NCBI GenBank assembly: GCA_024644015.1
Contig: JAHELV010000023.1
Span: forward strand, 9,036 to 41,545
Source of the DNA: Nitriliruptorales bacterium
Lineage (GTDB): Bacteria; Actinomycetota; Nitriliruptoria; Euzebyales; JAHELV01
Direction: 5' to 3'
Length of the DNA: 32,510 bases
Shown: positions 1-7,851 of the stretch, in pieces
How the letters are laid out: each line of letters opens with the position of its first letter
How positions within the stretch are numbered: position 1 is the stretch's first letter
The notes under the pieces: generated by a model
The model's input: the letters and a program-made list of their open reading frames with translations, nothing else
What the model was told of the DNA's origin: nothing
Database searches by the model: none
Position numbers and translations under genes: made by a program

Positions 1-1
1 C

Positions 2-2038
2 ATGACCGCCGCAACCAAGGGAATCGTGCCGTTCCTGATGATCGGCGCGGTCCTGATGATGGTCGTGCCCATCCCACCATCGATGATGGATCTGATGCTG
101 GCGGTCAACATCACGCTCGCGGTCGTGGTGTTGCTGGCGGTCCTGACGGTGCGCGACAACCTTGACCTGTCGGTCTTTCCCTCATTGCTGCTGCTGTCGA
201 CGTTGCTGCGCCTCGCGCTGAACGTGTCGTCGACGCGGCTCATTCTGCTGAACGGGTACGCCGGCAAGGTCATCGAGACGTTCGGTGGGTTCGTCGTCGG
301 GGGTTCGCTGGTCGTCGGACTGGTCGTCTTCCTCATCCTGGTGGTCATCCAGTTCGTCGTGATCACCAACGGTGCGGGCCGCGTGGCGGAGGTCAGCGCC
401 CGCTTCTCGCTCGACGCGATGCCGGGCAAGCAGATGGCGGTCGACGCCGACCTGTCCGCCGGCCTGATCGATGAGCGCGAGGCTCTGGACCGCCGCCGCC
501 GCATCGGCCGCGAGGCTGACTTCTACGGCGCCATGGACGGCGCGTCGAAGTTCGTGAAGGGTGACGCGATCGCTGGCATCGTGATCGTCGCGATCAACCT
601 GCTCGGCGGCTTCACGATCGGCGTCGCGCAGCTCGGTCTGAGCCTCGGCGAGGCGCTGTCGCGGTTCTCGCTGCTGACAGTCGGTGACGGGCTGGTCAGT
701 CAGATCCCGGCACTGCTGATGTCGATCGCGACGGGCCTGCTGGTCACGAAATCCAGCGACGAGCACGAACTGGCACCGCTGTTGGCGAAGCAGCTGCTGT
801 CGAACCCTCTGGCGCTACGGATCGGGTCGCTCGTCATCGGCGCGATCGGTCTGCTGCCGGGGCTGCCGAAGATCCCGTTCCTCGCGATCGCGGGTGGCCT
901 GTGGCTGCTGTCGACCCGGGCCGCCGACGCCGACGCCGAGCCTGACATGACCGAGGCGCCGGTGCTGCAGACGTCGCCGGACGACCCTGAGGCCCTCGTC
1001 GGACAAATGCGGATCGAACCGCTCGAACTGCACCTGTCGTACGACACGCTGGATCTCATCGACCCCGGCCGGGGAGGCGATCTGCTCGAGCGGGTGCGCG
1101 CACTGCGCCGTCAGATCGCCCTCGAGCTGGGGATCATCATGCCGTATGTGCGCACTCGCGACGACGTCGCGCTGCCGTCAGCCACCTACGTGATTCTGCT
1201 GCACGGCGTCGAGGTGGGCCGTGCCAGCGCTCCGTCGGGCCGCGCACTCGCGCTGCCGGCCGACGACGGCAGCTCACTGATCGCCCTGGGCGGTCAACAG
1301 ACCACCGAGCCCGTGTTCGGGCTGACCGCGTTCTGGATCGCCGACGAGGTCCAGGCGGCCGCCGCAGCCACAGGTGCGACCGTCGTCGACCGCGGGTCGG
1401 TCATCATCACGCACCTGGCCGAGGTCGTCCGGACGAACGCCGCGGACCTGCTGTCGATGCAACAGGTGCAGACGTTGGTCGAGGGCATGCGGACCGACGA
1501 ACCACTGCTGGCCAACGAGGTCGGCGGCGAGCACGTGTCGCTCGGCCTGCTTCACCGCGTGCTGCAGGAGCTGTTGCGCGACCGGGTGAGCATCCGCGAT
1601 CTGGCGCGGATCGTGTCCGCCGTCGCGGTACGAGCCAGGCAGAGCCAGTCGCTGGAGCAACTGGTCTCGGGGGCGCGCGAGGCGGTGGGTTCAGCGATCT
1701 GTGCAGCGGTCGCGCCGGACCGGACAGTCGATCTCGTGACCCTCACGCCCGGGCTCGAAAGCTATCTCCACGAACGGTTGCGCGAGATCGACGGTGCGCT
1801 GCACCTCGTCACCGAGCCGGAGCAGACGCGACACATGGTCGACCAGGTCATGGCGCACATGAAGCATGCGGAGGGACGGCCGTTGGCTGTTGTCTGCGGT
1901 CAGCTGCTGCGGCGCCCGCTGCAACGGCTGCTCAGCGCCGCGTCGGTATCCGTGCCGGTGCTGGCGTATCCCGAGCTCGCCCCGAACCTCGACATCCGTC
2001 AGCAGGGAGTGATCGACCGTGTCACAGTCGATGCCTGA
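2..2038 (+). CDS. flhA: FlhA, flagellar type III export gate protein
   Basis: FlhA is the large membrane subunit of the flagellar type III export gate; its cytoplasmic domain docks export substrates and chaperones. The 678 residues match the usual length. The N-terminal half carries the family's hydrophobic segments and signatures: FPSLLLLSTLLRLALNVSS (about 59-77), then the FHIPEP-region block with LDAMPGKQMAVDADL (about 138-152), and READFYGAMDGASKFVKGDA (about 170-189). The C-terminal half is the soluble docking domain. The ATG lies at the second base of the window, so its ribosome site cannot be seen and a slightly earlier start is possible, but the N-terminus aligns with the usual beginning of the family. 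The 3' end overlaps the next gene by 20 bases, so this is the distal part of a flagellar operon that begins upstream. Confidence 0.97.
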   Translation: MTAATKGIVPFLMIGAVLMMVVPIPPSMMDLMLAVNITLAVVVLLAVLTVRDNLDLSVFPSLLLLSTLLRLALNVSSTRLILLNGYAGKVIETFGGFVVGGSLVVGLVVFLILVVIQFVVITNGAGRVAEVSARFSLDAMPGKQMAVDADLSAGLIDEREALDRRRRIGREADFYGAMDGASKFVKGDAIAGIVIVAINLLGGFTIGVAQLGLSLGEALSRFSLLTVGDGLVSQIPALLMSIATGLLVTKSSDEHELAPLLAKQLLSNPLALRIGSLVIGAIGLLPGLPKIPFLAIAGGLWLLSTRAADADAEPDMTEAPVLQTSPDDPEALVGQMRIEPLELHLSYDTLDLIDPGRGGDLLERVRALRRQIALELGIIMPYVRTRDDVALPSATYVILLHGVEVGRASAPSGRALALPADDGSSLIALGGQQTTEPVFGLTAFWIADEVQAAAAATGATVVDRGSVIITHLAEVVRTNAADLLSMQQVQTLVEGMRTDEPLLANEVGGEHVSLGLLHRVLQELLRDRVSIRDLARIVSAVAVRARQSQSLEQLVSGAREAVGSAICAAVAPDRTVDLVTLTPGLESYLHERLREIDGALHLVTEPEQTRHMVDQVMAHMKHAEGRPLAVVCGQLLRRPLQRLLSAASVSVPVLAYPELAPNLDIRQQGVIDRVTVDA

Positions 2039-3200
2039 GGTCACCGAGTTCGACGACCGAATCGTCGTCGAGGCACCCTCCGCCGAGGCTGCGTTGGAGG
2101 CCGTGACCGAACGGCTCGGTACCCGCGCGCGCATCGCCAAGGTCGAGCACGTCCGCCGCGGTGGTGTGGCCGGGTTCTTCGCACGCGAGCTCGTCCAGGT
2201 CGTGGCGACCCCGCGGACCGGTGTGACGCCACCCGCCGACCGCAGGTCTGCGTCCCAGACGGTCGACAACACACACGCCCCTACGACACCGTCCGCCGCC
2301 GTTCCCAGTGGCCCACGGTCCGAGGACGCGAGCGACGCCCTCGATGCCCTGGCAGGCATCGACTTCGCGAGCGTGCTGCGACAGCACCTGCCGGCTGACT
2401 CGCCGGCTCCGGCGACCGAGGACGGCCCGCGTGCGGAAACCGCCCCGCCGGCCCCGGTGAACACGACTGGGGACCCGTCGCGTGCGGACGTTGCCGCACC
2501 CGCCACCCGCGTCGAGCGCACGCCATCGTCGGCCGACGCAGCCATCCGGGACGCCGGCCGGCCGGCCGGCGTCGCAACCAACGACGTGCGCCCTGCCGAC
2601 CGCCGAGCGGCTGGTACGACGTCGCGGTTGCACTCGTCGGCGCCGCAGCAGCCTGGAACGCCGCGGTGGACGGTCGACAACCTCTGCCGGCTGGGGCTGC
2701 CGCGCCCGCTTCTCGAGGCGGTGGCCGGCCTGGAGCCGACCGACGACGCGGGCTGGACCTACGCGCTCGCGCGATGTCTCGAACGGCTCTGCACGCAGGT
2801 GCCACCGCAAGCCGACGTGATCGTCGGTCCGGAAGCGACGCGCCTGGCCGTCGCTTTCGACCTGCCAGTGCGCTGGCCCGGCGAGGCTCCGCCGATCGGC
2901 ACGTTCGTCGCGCCGATCGGTGACGGCCCGATGGAGCGCGCGTGGCTCGCCGCAGTGCGCGGCGACCGCAGGCTGCATCTGGTGGTTGGCGGTGAGTGCT
3001 GGCGCGGCCTGTTGTTCGAACGTCCCGAGATGCTGTCGTCAGCCGGGGCCACGAGCCTGTGTGAGACGCTGCGTCTCGCGGCCGAGCTGGACGTCGCGGT
3101 CGGTGTGACGCGGCTGTCGGAGGACCACTTCGGCCGTCCGAACCCGGTCGCGCTCGCTGTTGCCGTCCGTGCGCAGCTGCCGGTCGTCGAGCGCGGGTAG
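2019..3200 (+). CDS. FlhF-like protein with degenerate GTPase domain
   Basis: Starts at GTG with an AGGGAG ribosome site about 10 bases upstream, inside the end of flhA, the usual position of flhF. Residues 8-64 resemble the FlhF N-terminal domain: a region around EAALEAVTERLGTRARIAKV followed by RRGGVAGFFARELVQVV. Residues 65-215 are a long Pro/Ala-rich linker. Residues 216-393 look like a worn SRP-type NG domain: LCRLGLPRPLLEAVAGL resembles the N subdomain, VIVGPEATRL (267-276) lies where the P-loop GPTGVGKTT should be, and TRLSED (364-369) lies where the TKLDE motif should be. No Walker A lysine is present, so GTP hydrolysis is unlikely. FlhF normally helps place flagella at the pole. This protein may keep a binding or scaffold role. 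The family call rests on position and the N-terminal domain, and the pseudo-GTPase reading is inference. Confidence 0.65.
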   Translation: MSQSMPEVTEFDDRIVVEAPSAEAALEAVTERLGTRARIAKVEHVRRGGVAGFFARELVQVVATPRTGVTPPADRRSASQTVDNTHAPTTPSAAVPSGPRSEDASDALDALAGIDFASVLRQHLPADSPAPATEDGPRAETAPPAPVNTTGDPSRADVAAPATRVERTPSSADAAIRDAGRPAGVATNDVRPADRRAAGTTSRLHSSAPQQPGTPRWTVDNLCRLGLPRPLLEAVAGLEPTDDAGWTYALARCLERLCTQVPPQADVIVGPEATRLAVAFDLPVRWPGEAPPIGTFVAPIGDGPMERAWLAAVRGDRRLHLVVGGECWRGLLFERPEMLSSAGATSLCETLRLAAELDVAVGVTRLSEDHFGRPNPVALAVAVRAQLPVVERG

Positions 3201-3215
3201 GAGGTGCGAGAGCAG

Positions 3216-3464
3216 ATGGGCTCCGGACCACTCCGCCAGGCGGTTGCGATCGCAGGCCTGATGGCGTTGATCCCGACCATGGCGTCCGTAGCGCTCGGCC
3301 GGCTCACACCCGAGGTCGGCGCCGTACGGGCGCTGGCGACGCTCGTTGGGGCGATCGTGTTCGGCCGCGTCTGTGCCGTGGTCATGCGCTACTACGCGCA
3401 CGTCGTCGAACGGGCGCGACCGGATGGCCGCGAGCGGCGTGCGCGGCGGGGGACCGACCAGTGA
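3216..3464 (+). CDS. Small membrane protein in flagellar operon
   Basis: An 82-residue protein with a first hydrophobic stretch (AVAIAGLMALIPTMASVAL) and a second one containing ALATLVGAIVFGRVCAVVM, followed by a very basic tail rich in Arg. This suggests two membrane segments with a cytoplasmic tail. I chose the ATG at 3216 because AGGAGG at 3199-3204 stands 11 bases before it; an in-frame GTG at 3204 lies within that ribosome site and would give 86 residues. The gene begins just after the FlhF-like gene and its stop overlaps the start of the peptidase gene (GTGA), so the genes are translationally coupled. I do not recognise the family. Its position, where flhG might be expected in other operons, suggests a part in flagellar assembly, but nothing in the sequence shows it. 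Confidence 0.75.
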   Translation: MGSGPLRQAVAIAGLMALIPTMASVALGRLTPEVGAVRALATLVGAIVFGRVCAVVMRYYAHVVERARPDGRERRARRGTDQ

Positions 3465-4054
3465 CGGTCGAGCCCGTCTCCGCTGCGCACGTGCACCCTG
3501 TCGGCCGCGCGCCGGCCAACGGTCCGGCGTTCGCGGCCATGCTGCGCGACCGTCTGGAGACACCGGGGACGCTGCCGACCGTGACGTTCGGCGAGATGAC
3601 CGGCGTGCAGCCGGCGCCGATCGAACCAGCTCTGCCGGCGCCGCCGGTCACGGTGAGCAGCCCCGGCGGCGGACTGCGCTGGCCGGTCCGTGGTCGGATC
3701 ACGTCGGAGTTCGGTCCGCGCCATCACCCTGTGCTCGGTACCACCCGTGACCACGACGGACTGGACATCGCAGCGCCGACCGGTACACCGGTGCTGGCTG
3801 CCGCCGGCGGCACGGTCACCTTTGCAGGCAGTCGCGGCGGCTACGGCAACATGGTCATCGTCGCGCATCCCAACGGGCTGGAGACACGGTACGCGCACCA
3901 GCATCAGCTGACGGTCAGCGCCGGCCAGTCCGTGCAGGCAGGCCAACGCATCGGCTCCGTCGGTTCCACCGGCATGTCCACCGGCCCGCATCTGCACTTC
4001 GAGGCTCGGCGTGGCGGCACGCCGGTCGATCCGCGGGCGCTGCTCGCTCGCTGA
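3461..4054 (+). CDS. M23/LytM-family peptidoglycan peptidase, flagellar operon
   Basis: A 197-residue protein whose C-terminal two thirds are a peptidase M23 (LytM) domain, a zinc endopeptidase that cuts peptide cross-links in peptidoglycan. The zinc ligands are visible: the HxxxD motif in DHDGLDIAAPTGTPV, and HLHFE near the C-terminus, preceded by GSTGMSTGP. The domain begins at LRWPVRGRITSEFGPRHHP. The first 60 or so residues are Pro/Ala-rich and contain no hydrophobic segment, so no Sec signal peptide or membrane anchor is visible. The start GTG overlaps the upstream stop by four bases. Its place in the flagellar operon suggests that it opens the cell wall for the growing rod, the job done by the muramidase domain of FlgJ in other bacteria; that role is inferred. 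Confidence 0.88.
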   Translation: MTVEPVSAAHVHPVGRAPANGPAFAAMLRDRLETPGTLPTVTFGEMTGVQPAPIEPALPAPPVTVSSPGGGLRWPVRGRITSEFGPRHHPVLGTTRDHDGLDIAAPTGTPVLAAAGGTVTFAGSRGGYGNMVIVAHPNGLETRYAHQHQLTVSAGQSVQAGQRIGSVGSTGMSTGPHLHFEARRGGTPVDPRALLAR

Positions 4055-4065
4055 ATCGTTCAGCG
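4049..4065. terminator. Hairpin between convergent operons
   Basis: CGCTGAA and TTCAGCG form a perfect seven-pair stem around a TCG loop, overlapping the stop codon of the M23 gene. It lies between two convergent operons, the right place for a terminator serving the rightward operon, and it is symmetric for both strands. There is no T-run, so termination is not certain. Confidence 0.4.
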
Positions 4066-4087
4066 CCCGGTCGTCGCGGCGTCGTCC

Positions 4088-4345
4088 TCAACCGCGATGC
4101 GTTGGTGGCGCATCCGCCGCGCGACGACTGTGGGTGCGCAGGATCTCTGTCGCACTCTGTGCGTTGCGGACGGCCTCGGCGTTCTCCCGGACGATCTGCT
4201 CGTAGATCTCGTCGCGGTGCACCTGGATGTCGCGCGGTGCGTCGACGCCGATGCGCACCTGGCCGTTGCGGACGTCGACGACCGTGACGACCACGTCGTT
4301 GCCGATGACGATCGACTGCCCGGCGCGGCGGGTCAGCACGAGCAT
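4088..4345 (-). CDS. csrA: CsrA, carbon storage/flagellar translational regulator
   Basis: CsrA is a small dimeric RNA-binding protein that blocks ribosome sites, classically that of flagellin mRNA in Bacillus. The 85 residues open with the standard MLVLTRRAGQSIVIG, and continue through VRIGVDAPRDIQVHRDEIYE, which includes the conserved RNA-contacting Arg. The tail is 20 or more residues longer than a minimal CsrA and rich in Arg and His. The ATG overlaps the TGA of fliW by one base (TGATG), so the two proteins are translationally coupled, in keeping with their partnership: FliW binds CsrA and relieves repression. A longer open frame upstream in the same phase is only the shadow of fliW. Confidence 0.96.
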   Translation of the reverse strand: MLVLTRRAGQSIVIGNDVVVTVVDVRNGQVRIGVDAPRDIQVHRDEIYEQIVRENAEAVRNAQSATEILRTHSRRAADAPPTHRG

Positions 4346-4797
4346 CAGCTGCGCTCCAGCTCGATGATGGCGCGTAGCGGCAGATCGTCGCCGAGCACCA
4401 CCTGCCGGCCGTGGTTGGTACGGGCGTTGACCACGAACGGGCCTCGCAGGTTCACGTACAGGCGCCTGGCCTCGGCGTCGATCGAGACCGGGCAGAACAC
4501 GACGGCCTCCTCGGCGCGTTCGAGGCCCAGTTCCTGCTGGTCGCTGTCGTCGAGCACTGGCGCGTAGTCGGGGAAGAACAGCCACGGCACGGTCACGACC
4601 ATCGACACGGAGTCGTCGTCCAGGCTTGTCAGCAGCTGAAAGCCGCTGTCCTCGACCAGCTCGTGGAGCTTGAACCGGCGCTCGTCGGGAAAACCCGGAA
4701 TGCCCGCCGGGAAACGCAGCACGCCATTGGCGGTGTCGGGAACGTCGGTGTCGGTCACGGGCCGTCCTGCCTCGGTCAGTGCGTCGGGTAGCTGCAC
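4345..4797 (-). CDS. fliW: FliW, flagellar assembly factor and CsrA antagonist
   Basis: FliW binds both flagellin and CsrA; when flagellin is exported, free FliW sequesters CsrA and flagellin translation resumes. The 150-residue protein shows family hallmarks: RFPAGIPGFPDERRFKL near the N-terminus, FQLLTSLDDDSVSMVV in the middle, and LYVNLRGPFVVNARTNHG followed by QVVL toward the end. The start is a GTG with a GAGGA sequence about 12 bases upstream, a rather wide spacing. It stands 24 bases downstream of flgL and overlaps csrA, giving the flgL-fliW-csrA order familiar from Bacillus. The flagellin gene itself is not in this window. Confidence 0.94.
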   Translation of the reverse strand: MQLPDALTEAGRPVTDTDVPDTANGVLRFPAGIPGFPDERRFKLHELVEDSGFQLLTSLDDDSVSMVVTVPWLFFPDYAPVLDDSDQQELGLERAEEAVVFCPVSIDAEARRLYVNLRGPFVVNARTNHGRQVVLGDDLPLRAIIELERS

Positions 4798-4821
4798 AAC
4801 TACGCTTGGTCCTCGGCGATC

Positions 4822-5721
4822 CTAGCTGAGGAACATCGCAAGTCCGGGAGGCAGGCTGCGGGCCGTGGCCGCGAGCGCGGTCTGGTAGGCGGTCTCCTCG
4901 GTGCGCAGGCGCACGATCGCCTCGGCCAGGTCCACGTCGGCCAGCTCACTGCGCTCGGTGGCCAGGGAGGCCGCAAGTTGGTGTGTCCGCACGGTCGCCG
5001 TGTCCACGCGGTTGGTGCGGGCGCCAACGGCCGCAAGCTGCCGGCCGATCTGGTCCATGCCGGCGTCGACGGCGTCGAGCCCGGCCGCGACCATCGCGGT
5101 GTCGCCGTTGGCGACGGCGGCCGACATCTGACCTACGAGTGCGAACACGTTGTCGGCGAATCCCGCCGGCGGCGTGAACCAGAACGCGTCCTGGGCCGAC
5201 GTGTTGACCTGGACGACCTCGGTTGCTCCGACCTTCCGTTGCACCTGCCCTGCGTCGCCGGTGTAGGTGAACGCGATGCCCGAGCCGGCGACCGCGTCGC
5301 CGGCGACATCGCCACCGAACAGGGGTCGGCCGTGGTGCCGCGTGTTCGCGATGCCGACCAACTCCTCGGCGATGGCATCGAGCTCCGCCGAGATGGCCGT
5401 CCGATCGCCGTCGGGCCGTGTGGTGGCCGCGGACACCATCAGTTGGCGCACCCGCTGCAGGCGGGACATGGCGGTTTGCAGGCTGGCATCGGTGGCGTTC
5501 AACCAGCTCGTGGCATCGGCTGCGGCGCGCAGCTCGCGTTGGTGTCCGCGGTCGGCGGCGTCGAGCGTCATGACCCGGCTCATCGCCGCGGGGTCGTCTG
5601 ACGGACGTCGGAGGCGGGTGCCGGTCGTGGCGTCGTCGGTCGCCTGCTGCAGTCGCGTGAAACGCGCGGAGATCCGCTCGATCGAGCGGGTCGCGATGGC
5701 AAGGTTCGTGATGCGCGTCAT
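4822..5721 (-). CDS. flgL: FlgL, flagellar hook-filament junction protein
   Basis: FlgL (HAP3) joins the hook to the filament and is secreted by the flagellar export machine. The 299-residue protein has the flagellin-like ends of the family: an N-terminal helix with MTRITNLAIATRSIERI and LQQATDDATTGTRLRRPSDD, and a C-terminal coiled coil with ERSELADVDLAEAIVRLRTE followed by YQTALAATA. The middle (about 130-230) is the variable exposed domain. There is no N-terminal signal peptide, as expected for a type III substrate. The ATG follows the flgK stop after a single base, so the two genes are coupled. Confidence 0.94.
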   Translation of the reverse strand: MTRITNLAIATRSIERISARFTRLQQATDDATTGTRLRRPSDDPAAMSRVMTLDAADRGHQRELRAAADATSWLNATDASLQTAMSRLQRVRQLMVSAATTRPDGDRTAISAELDAIAEELVGIANTRHHGRPLFGGDVAGDAVAGSGIAFTYTGDAGQVQRKVGATEVVQVNTSAQDAFWFTPPAGFADNVFALVGQMSAAVANGDTAMVAAGLDAVDAGMDQIGRQLAAVGARTNRVDTATVRTHQLAASLATERSELADVDLAEAIVRLRTEETAYQTALAATARSLPPGLAMFLS

Positions 5722-5722
5722 G

Positions 5723-7096
5723 TCATCGTCCGACGATGCCGGTGCGGTTGATCAGGACGTCGAGCGCCTCGTCGAGCGCGGTCATTGCCCTCGACGCGGC
5801 CTCCAGGCCACGCTGGTGCTGCAGCAGCGACACCATCTCCTCGTCGAGGTTGACGCCGTGTGCGGCTTCTCGGGCCGACACCGCGCCGGAGTGCAGCCCG
5901 TTATGGGTGCTGGCGGCAGCCGCCGCGATCTTCGTGGCATCCCCCATGCCGATCACCAGAGTGCGCAGCCGGCTGGCGAGCGGAGGCGAGCCCAGGCCCG
6001 GTGGATCCTGGTCACGCAGAGTCCCGAACCGCTGCGCGTTCGTCGCGTCGTGCAGCGCGTGGTTGCCCAGACCGGCGGTTGCGATGTCAAAGCCGTCGAT
6101 ACCGGCCGCGAGTGCGATGTCGTCGGCGCCGGTAGCTGCGAGCAGTGGCGGGCCGCCGTCGGTCCATGAGGCACCGCCGGGGTCGTCTGCCGCCGACCCG
6201 GCGGCGTTGACCGCGTTGACGGCGTCACGCAGGTCGAGCGCGAACCGATCGAGTTTGGCGCGCAGCGAGGGGAGGTCACTGGTCGCGGCGAGGTGGAGAC
6301 CTCCGACTTCGCCTCCGGCGCTGACCTGGGTGGCCGGGCTGGAGACCGTCACGCCTGTGGTCGGATCGTACGACAGCGTTCGTACGCTGGGCACTGCCGG
6401 CGTCTGCACGATCCGCTGGCCGTCGAGCAGCACATGGACTGTGCCGTCGGCCTGTGGCTCGGTGGTGACGCCGACGATCTGCGACAGCTGGTCGATCAGC
6501 AGGTCCCGTTCGTCCATCGCCGCGTTGAGCGGTGTGCTGCTGGTGGAGATGGCGCGGTTGAGCTCATCGAGGTTCGCCAGCAGCTGGTTGGCCTCGGTGA
6601 GCGACAGGTCGATCTGCTGCGTGGCTTCGTCGGCCAACGTCGTCCACCCCGCCGCGGTGGCGCGGACAGTCCCGGCGAGGCTGTCCAGCGCCCGTACCAC
6701 GGCGTCGCGGATCGCGGGGTCAGCGGGGTCGAGGGCCAGCTCGTCGAAGCTGTCGAACAGACCGAGTAGCGCCTGCTGGATGCCATTGCCGGGCTCACCG
6801 CTGAGCTCTTCCGCCTGTTGCAACATCGACGCCCGCGCGGTTGTGTACGAGGCGGTGGCGCCCGTTGACCGCACACGGGTGTCGAGGTGGCCTTCCCGCA
6901 GGCGGTTCACGGCCAGGACGTCGACACCCATACCGATCTCACCGAAGTTGCGTTGCCACGGCGGCATGGTCCCGAGGTCGGCCCGCTGGCGGGTGTATCC
7001 CGGGGTGGTGGCGTTGGCGACGTTGTTCGCGGCCGTGTCCATGCCGACCTGGCCGGCACGGATGCCGCTCAGTGCGATCTGCAGGCCCTCGAACAT
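5723..7096 (-). CDS. flgK: FlgK, flagellar hook-associated protein 1
   Basis: FlgK (HAP1) sits between hook and FlgL. The N-terminus has the rod/hook/HAP signature: MFEGLQIALSGIRAGQVGMD, then NNVANATTPGYTRQRADL. The C-terminal helix carries GVNLDEEMVSLLQHQRGLEA followed by ALDEALDVLINRTG, the standard ending. At 457 residues it is shorter than most FlgK proteins (roughly 500-550), so the variable outer domain is small. It begins 17 bases after the flgN-like gene and its stop is one base from the flgL start. Secretion is expected through the flagellar type III apparatus, with FlgN as chaperone. Confidence 0.95.
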   Translation of the reverse strand: MFEGLQIALSGIRAGQVGMDTAANNVANATTPGYTRQRADLGTMPPWQRNFGEIGMGVDVLAVNRLREGHLDTRVRSTGATASYTTARASMLQQAEELSGEPGNGIQQALLGLFDSFDELALDPADPAIRDAVVRALDSLAGTVRATAAGWTTLADEATQQIDLSLTEANQLLANLDELNRAISTSSTPLNAAMDERDLLIDQLSQIVGVTTEPQADGTVHVLLDGQRIVQTPAVPSVRTLSYDPTTGVTVSSPATQVSAGGEVGGLHLAATSDLPSLRAKLDRFALDLRDAVNAVNAAGSAADDPGGASWTDGGPPLLAATGADDIALAAGIDGFDIATAGLGNHALHDATNAQRFGTLRDQDPPGLGSPPLASRLRTLVIGMGDATKIAAAAASTHNGLHSGAVSAREAAHGVNLDEEMVSLLQHQRGLEAASRAMTALDEALDVLINRTGIVGR

Positions 7097-7113
7097 TCAG
7101 TTCACCACCTTCA

Positions 7114-7620
7114 TCACAACGCCCAGTCGAGCCGCAACGGTCCTGCCGGGGCGCGTTGGCGCAGGCCGCTGTCGGTGTAGACGTCGACGGAGTCGCTGCC
7201 GGCGACCGAATCCAGCAGCATCTGGATGTTGCGCAGTCCGCTGTCGGCCAGCCGTCGGTTCTCGCCCATCACGCGCTCGATCTCGTCGGTTGCGGTTCGA
7301 AACGCAAGCTGCAGTTCGCGGAACGATCTCGCGCTTGCCGGGGATGCGTCTTTCGCGAGGCGGGCCAGCGACAAGCTCTCGACCGGCACACCCCAGTCCG
7401 ATGCCACGGCGCTCAACGCGCGCGTCCGGTGCTCCTCGGCCACGCGAAGGCGCTCGGTGACCCTGTCGACCTCCGCGGTCGCCGGCTCGACCCAACGCCG
7501 CTCGTCCGCGGCCAGCAGCAGATTCAACGTGACCACCTTGAACAGCAGGTACTCGACGACCTGCCGCTCGGCGTTGAGCGTCTCCAGCAGGGTGTCGATG
7601 GCCGCCGTCTCTGGTTGCAT
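7114..7620 (-). CDS. flgN: FlgN-family flagellar export chaperone
   Basis: A 168-residue, almost wholly helical protein at the head of the flgK-flgL operon, where FlgN is normally encoded. FlgN-type chaperones hold FlgK and FlgL in an unfolded state for export. The sequence shows the family pattern of an amphipathic N-terminal helix (IDTLLETLNAERQVVEYLLF), a long charged middle, and a C-terminal helix ending in NIQMLLDSV before a short Tyr-containing tail. Sequence conservation in this family is weak, so the call leans on length, helical character and position. The start codon follows a sigma-28-like promoter so closely that the mRNA is probably leaderless or nearly so. Confidence 0.78.
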   Translation of the reverse strand: MQPETAAIDTLLETLNAERQVVEYLLFKVVTLNLLLAADERRWVEPATAEVDRVTERLRVAEEHRTRALSAVASDWGVPVESLSLARLAKDASPASARSFRELQLAFRTATDEIERVMGENRRLADSGLRNIQMLLDSVAGSDSVDVYTDSGLRQRAPAGPLRLDWAL

Positions 7621-7627
7621 GGCACGG

Positions 7628-7654
7628 TCGTCGGCCGCGGCAACTGGCGCTTTA
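7628..7654 (-). promoter_or_regulatory. Sigma-28 (FliA/WhiG-type) promoter for flgN operon
   Basis: Read on the minus strand, TAAA (7654-7651), 15 bases, then GCCGACGA (7635-7628). The flagellar sigma-28 consensus is TAAA-N15-GCCGATAA, so the -35, the spacing and six of eight -10 bases match. The expected transcription start is at or within a few bases of the flgN ATG (7620). It places flgN-flgK-flgL-fliW-csrA in the late flagellar class. The rest of the gap up to 7851 shows no other feature I can support. Confidence 0.6.
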
Positions 7655-7851
7655 GTGCTTCGCGGTCCGGATGAGGCACCGGCGACGATGATGCGCTGCA
7701 GTCACCACCGCACGCGCACGCGGCGGCGGCTGGTCAGGAAGGCGCAGGCGTACCGACCGCATACGAACGTGCGGCGGATCAACGGGCGATAGACACGTGC
7801 GCAGCGGCCAGGCCCGTGGTGGTGGGCTGCCGGGTGTTCTGCTCCGGGGAC

